Assembly: GCA_030065155.1 (NCBI GenBank)
Contig: JASJDI010000038.1
Coordinates: 1-34,391 of the forward strand
Length of the DNA stretch: 34,391 bases
DNA from: Xenococcaceae cyanobacterium MO_188.B29
GTDB lineage: Bacteria; Cyanobacteriota; Cyanobacteriia; Cyanobacteriales; Xenococcaceae
Direction of reading: 5' to 3'
The translations under genes were made by a program, and so were the position numbers. Position 1 is the first letter of the stretch, and every line of letters begins with the position of its first letter. Positions 32,772-34,391 of the stretch are shown piece by piece. The notes under the pieces were generated by a model. It had not been told where the DNA came from. It worked only from the letters and a program-made list of their open reading frames with translations, and ran no database searches.

Positions 32772-32789
32772 TCTTCACAAGTTACTCAA
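32772..32789 (-). promoter_or_regulatory. Shared 18-bp motif, copy 4 (upstream of L,D-transpeptidase)
   Basis: On the minus strand TTGAGTAACTTGTGAAGA, fitting TTGARNAASTTGTGAR. Read with the plus-strand gene it is TCACAAGTTACTCAA, about 88-95 bp upstream of the start, the same relative orientation as at the other three genes. Confidence 0.55.
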
Positions 32790-32884
32790 ACTGTGTTGTT
32801 AATTTAAAACTGCAAGAGAGGTTAGATCGATTCGAGCGGAGGAGGTTTGGGCAACTGCCATAAAGGAGGTGGAAGAGATGAAAA

Positions 32885-33415
32885 GTGGCTTTTTTTAGTC
32901 GTGGAATCCCTTGTTTAATTGGTGCGATCAGCTTCGCTGTCTCGCTAGGCGAGATCGCAGCCTTAACCATAGTAGAATCTTGGTTACTATCTAATCTAGT
33001 ATGGGCTAATCCTACACCAGAAAATACTGTTGCCCAAAAAATTGAAAACCTTAAGCAATCAGGTCAACATTGGATTGAAATCGATCTTTCTGACCAACAT
33101 CTATTTGCTTGGGAAGGCACAAATCAAACATTTACAGCAGTTATTTCTACCGGTAAAGCAACAACGCCAACTAATCCAGGGATTTATACCATTCAAAGAA
33201 AATATCCTCAAGATAGAATGCGTGGTGCAGACTACGATATTGCCGATGTTCCCAACGTGCTTTATTTCGATCGCGGTTATGCCCTTCACGGTGCATACTG
33301 GCACAATAATTTTGGAACACCAGTTAGTCATGGTTGCATTAATCTTCCTGTGAATAATGCTCAATGGTTATTTGAGTGGACAAAAATCGGCACACCTGTA
33401 ATTATTCATGAATAG
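32885..33415 (+). CDS. L,D-transpeptidase (YkuD domain), secreted
   Basis: A 176-aa cell-wall enzyme that makes 3-3 peptidoglycan crosslinks or attaches lipoproteins. Catalytic motif: [20 protein letters not shown] with Cys151 and His149. Substrate groove segments [16 protein letters not shown] and [10 protein letters not shown] are typical of YkuD. The N-terminal ~40 residues form a hydrophobic signal peptide ending near VWANP. Start is uncertain: the in-frame start is GTG 32885, but the strong Shine-Dalgarno AAAGGAGG is 15 bp away from it and perfectly spaced (8 bp) for ATG 32878, which is out of frame by one base in a T7 tract; with T6 the two frames would join (MKSGFFSRG). Part of the signal peptide (A14-A25) is encoded by the dispersed double-hairpin repeat. 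Confidence 0.88.
   Translation: MAFFSRGIPCLIGAISFAVSLGEIAALTIVESWLLSNLVWANPTPENTVAQKIENLKQSGQHWIEIDLSDQHLFAWEGTNQTFTAVISTGKATTPTNPGIYTIQRKYPQDRMRGADYDIADVPNVLYFDRGYALHGAYWHNNFGTPVSHGCINLPVNNAQWLFEWTKIGTPVIIHE
32924..32958 (-). repeat. Double-hairpin dispersed repeat, copy 2 (inside L,D-transpeptidase)
   Basis: Reverse complement of the unit at 19400-19433 with two differences in the first hairpin loop (CTA instead of GAA between TCTCGC and GCGAGA). Flanked by GCGATC and GATCGC. Here it encodes [12 protein letters not shown] in the signal peptide. Confidence 0.85.
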
Positions 33416-33441
33416 AATTCAATCCTAATAATTACTTGATT

Positions 33442-34083
33442 ATGGATATCGGCAATCTCAGGACAGAATATACTTTAGAAGGTTTAAGACGCGAACAACT
33501 CGATCCCGATCCTTTTAATCAATTTGAACTGTGGTTTCAACAAGCCTGTGCTGCGAATCTACCAGAACCAAATGCTATGTGTTTGGCAACAACTTCAGCC
33601 ACTGGTGAGCCTTCACAACGCATAGTGCTTTTGAAGTATTTCGATCGCCAGGGATTCGTTTTTTTTACTAACTACGAAAGCAGAAAAGCTCGTCAAATCG
33701 AAGCTAATCCCCAAGTATCATTGTTATTTTTCTGGATACCCTTAGAGCGTCAGGTACAAATTTCTGGTTATGCTGCTAAAATTTCTACTGCCGAATCTCT
33801 AAAATATTTCACCACTCGTCCTAGAGGTAGTCAAATTGGAGCTTGGTGTTCCCAACAAAGTACAGTAATCTCTTCTCGCCAAATACTGGAGATGAAATTT
33901 GATGAGATTAAACGTAAGTTTCACAACCAGGAAATACCTCTACCTTCGGCTTGGGGTGGTTATCGAATTGTGCCTCATAGTTTTGAATTTTGGCAAGGTA
34001 GATCCAATCGATTACACGATCGATTTTTATATTCTCGCTTAGATGATGAATCTGCTTGGGATATTCAAAGACTAGCTCCATAA
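33442..34083 (+). CDS. pdxH: Pyridoxamine/pyridoxine 5'-phosphate oxidase
   Basis: A 213-aa FMN enzyme that oxidises pyridoxamine- or pyridoxine-5'-phosphate to PLP, the last step of vitamin B6 salvage. Seen: the N-terminal [40 protein letters not shown] (FMN binding), [26 protein letters not shown], and the C-terminal [24 protein letters not shown] signature with RLHDR. Length matches E. coli PdxH (218 aa). The frame opens at TTG 33436; ATG 33442 is the likelier start, without a clear Shine-Dalgarno. Ends at a strong bidirectional terminator shared with psbA. Confidence 0.93.
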   Translation: MDIGNLRTEYTLEGLRREQLDPDPFNQFELWFQQACAANLPEPNAMCLATTSATGEPSQRIVLLKYFDRQGFVFFTNYESRKARQIEANPQVSLLFFWIPLERQVQISGYAAKISTAESLKYFTTRPRGSQIGAWCSQQSTVISSRQILEMKFDEIKRKFHNQEIPLPSAWGGYRIVPHSFEFWQGRSNRLHDRFLYSRLDDESAWDIQRLAP

Positions 34084-34086
34084 CAA

Positions 34087-34114
34087 AAAACCCCCTCCAA
34101 TTGGAGGGGGTTTT
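34087..34114. terminator. Bidirectional terminator between pdxH and psbA
   Basis: A perfect 28-bp palindrome: AAAACCCCCTCCAA followed by its reverse complement, giving a GC-rich stem with A and T runs on the two sides. It serves plus-strand pdxH and minus-strand psbA. Confidence 0.88.
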
Positions 34115-34136
34115 AAGATTAGCTAACAACTAGGTC

Positions 34137-34391
34137 TTAGCCGTTGATGGAAGGAGCAGTTAAAGCTACAGGAGCTTGCTCGCCACTTGCCAAGTCTAAG
34201 GGGAAGTTGTGTGCATTTCTTTCGTGCATTACTTCAAAGCCGAGGTTAGCACGGTTTAAGATGTCTGCCCAAGTGTTCACTACGTGTCCTTGAGAATCCA
34301 TGATGGACTGGTTGAAGTTGAAGCCGTTGAGGTTGAATGCCATGGTGGAAATCCCCATTGCAGTAAACCAAATACCGATTACTGGCCATGC
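34137..34391 (-). CDS. psbA: Photosystem II D1 protein, C-terminal part (runs off the edge)
   Basis: The last 84 residues of D1, the reaction-centre subunit that carries the Mn4CaO5 cluster. The frame is open to the window edge (begins [10 protein letters not shown]). Near the C-terminus [15 protein letters not shown] gives the known Mn/Ca ligands (His332, Glu333, His337, Asp342, and the carboxylate of Ala344 in standard numbering). The 16 residues [16 protein letters not shown] after DLA are the extension removed by CtpA. Cyanobacteria usually have several psbA copies; which form this is cannot be told from the C-terminus. Confidence 0.97.
   Translation of the reverse strand, partial: AWPVIGIWFTAMGISTMAFNLNGFNFNQSIMDSQGHVVNTWADILNRANLGFEVMHERNAHNFPLDLASGEQAPVALTAPSING

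Noticed and set aside
1-34391. CRISPR arrays
   Set aside because: Tandem repeats found are heptamers or octamers without unique spacers; no 25-37-bp repeat series is present.

Overview
This window is cyanobacterial chromosome. The right edge carries the 3' end of psbA (photosystem II D1). Other cyanobacterial marks are frequent HIP1-type GCGATCGC octamers inside and between genes, a DevBCA-type exporter, two pentapeptide-repeat proteins, and heptameric short tandem repeats between genes. The DNA is AT-rich. Genus cannot be fixed from the window; nothing specific to heterocyst formation is seen apart from the DevBCA family itself, which is also common in cyanobacteria without heterocysts.

Layout. 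(1) 1-8.0 kb is an accessory region. Three tyrosine recombinases lie in tandem on the minus strand in a Tn554/recombinase-in-trio-like arrangement, and the third has an array of zinc-ribbon repeats. They are followed by a 670-bp intergenic stretch rich in palindromes, an orphan terminator, a stem-loop repeat and CATCACA motifs. Then come a 573-aa protein with a nucleoside-phosphorylase-like C-terminus and an IS66-family remnant that keeps both terminal inverted repeats but has lost the catalytic half of its transposase. (2) 8.1-14.0 kb holds a PacL-type Ca2+ P-ATPase, an APH-fold kinase, a MATE exporter and a GNAT acetyltransferase. (3) 14.3-21.2 kb is a run of small stress and detoxification enzymes: a methyltransferase, PhzF-like, SnoaL-like, two VOC proteins, an atypical SDR, RidA, a YrhK-like membrane protein, the azoreductase AzoR, and a divergent AraC regulator. 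(4) 21.3-31.1 kb is a run of minus-strand genes that starts with devB and two tandem devC permeases and ends with devA. Between devC and devA lie a methyltransferase, a two-repeat hypothetical protein, a divergent pyruvate-kinase homologue, a small conserved protein and a CHAD protein. (5) 31.2-34.1 kb on the plus strand carries two pentapeptide-repeat proteins, a 74-aa protein, an L,D-transpeptidase and pdxH, which ends at a strong terminator shared with convergent psbA.

Main observations beyond routine annotation. An 18-bp motif, TTGARNAASTTGTGAR, occurs four times, always 40-95 bp upstream of a gene and always in the same orientation relative to it (PK-like gene, two-repeat protein, devB, L,D-transpeptidase), which suggests an undescribed regulon. 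A ~34-bp double-hairpin repeat is inserted in frame, in opposite orientations, in two unrelated proteins, where it encodes a charged loop in one and part of the signal peptide in the other. Heptamer repeats supply the stop codons of four genes of the dev/CHAD run. The L,D-transpeptidase start looks frameshifted at a T7 tract. The recombinase trio with a zinc-ribbon array is the best candidate for an under-described mobile system.
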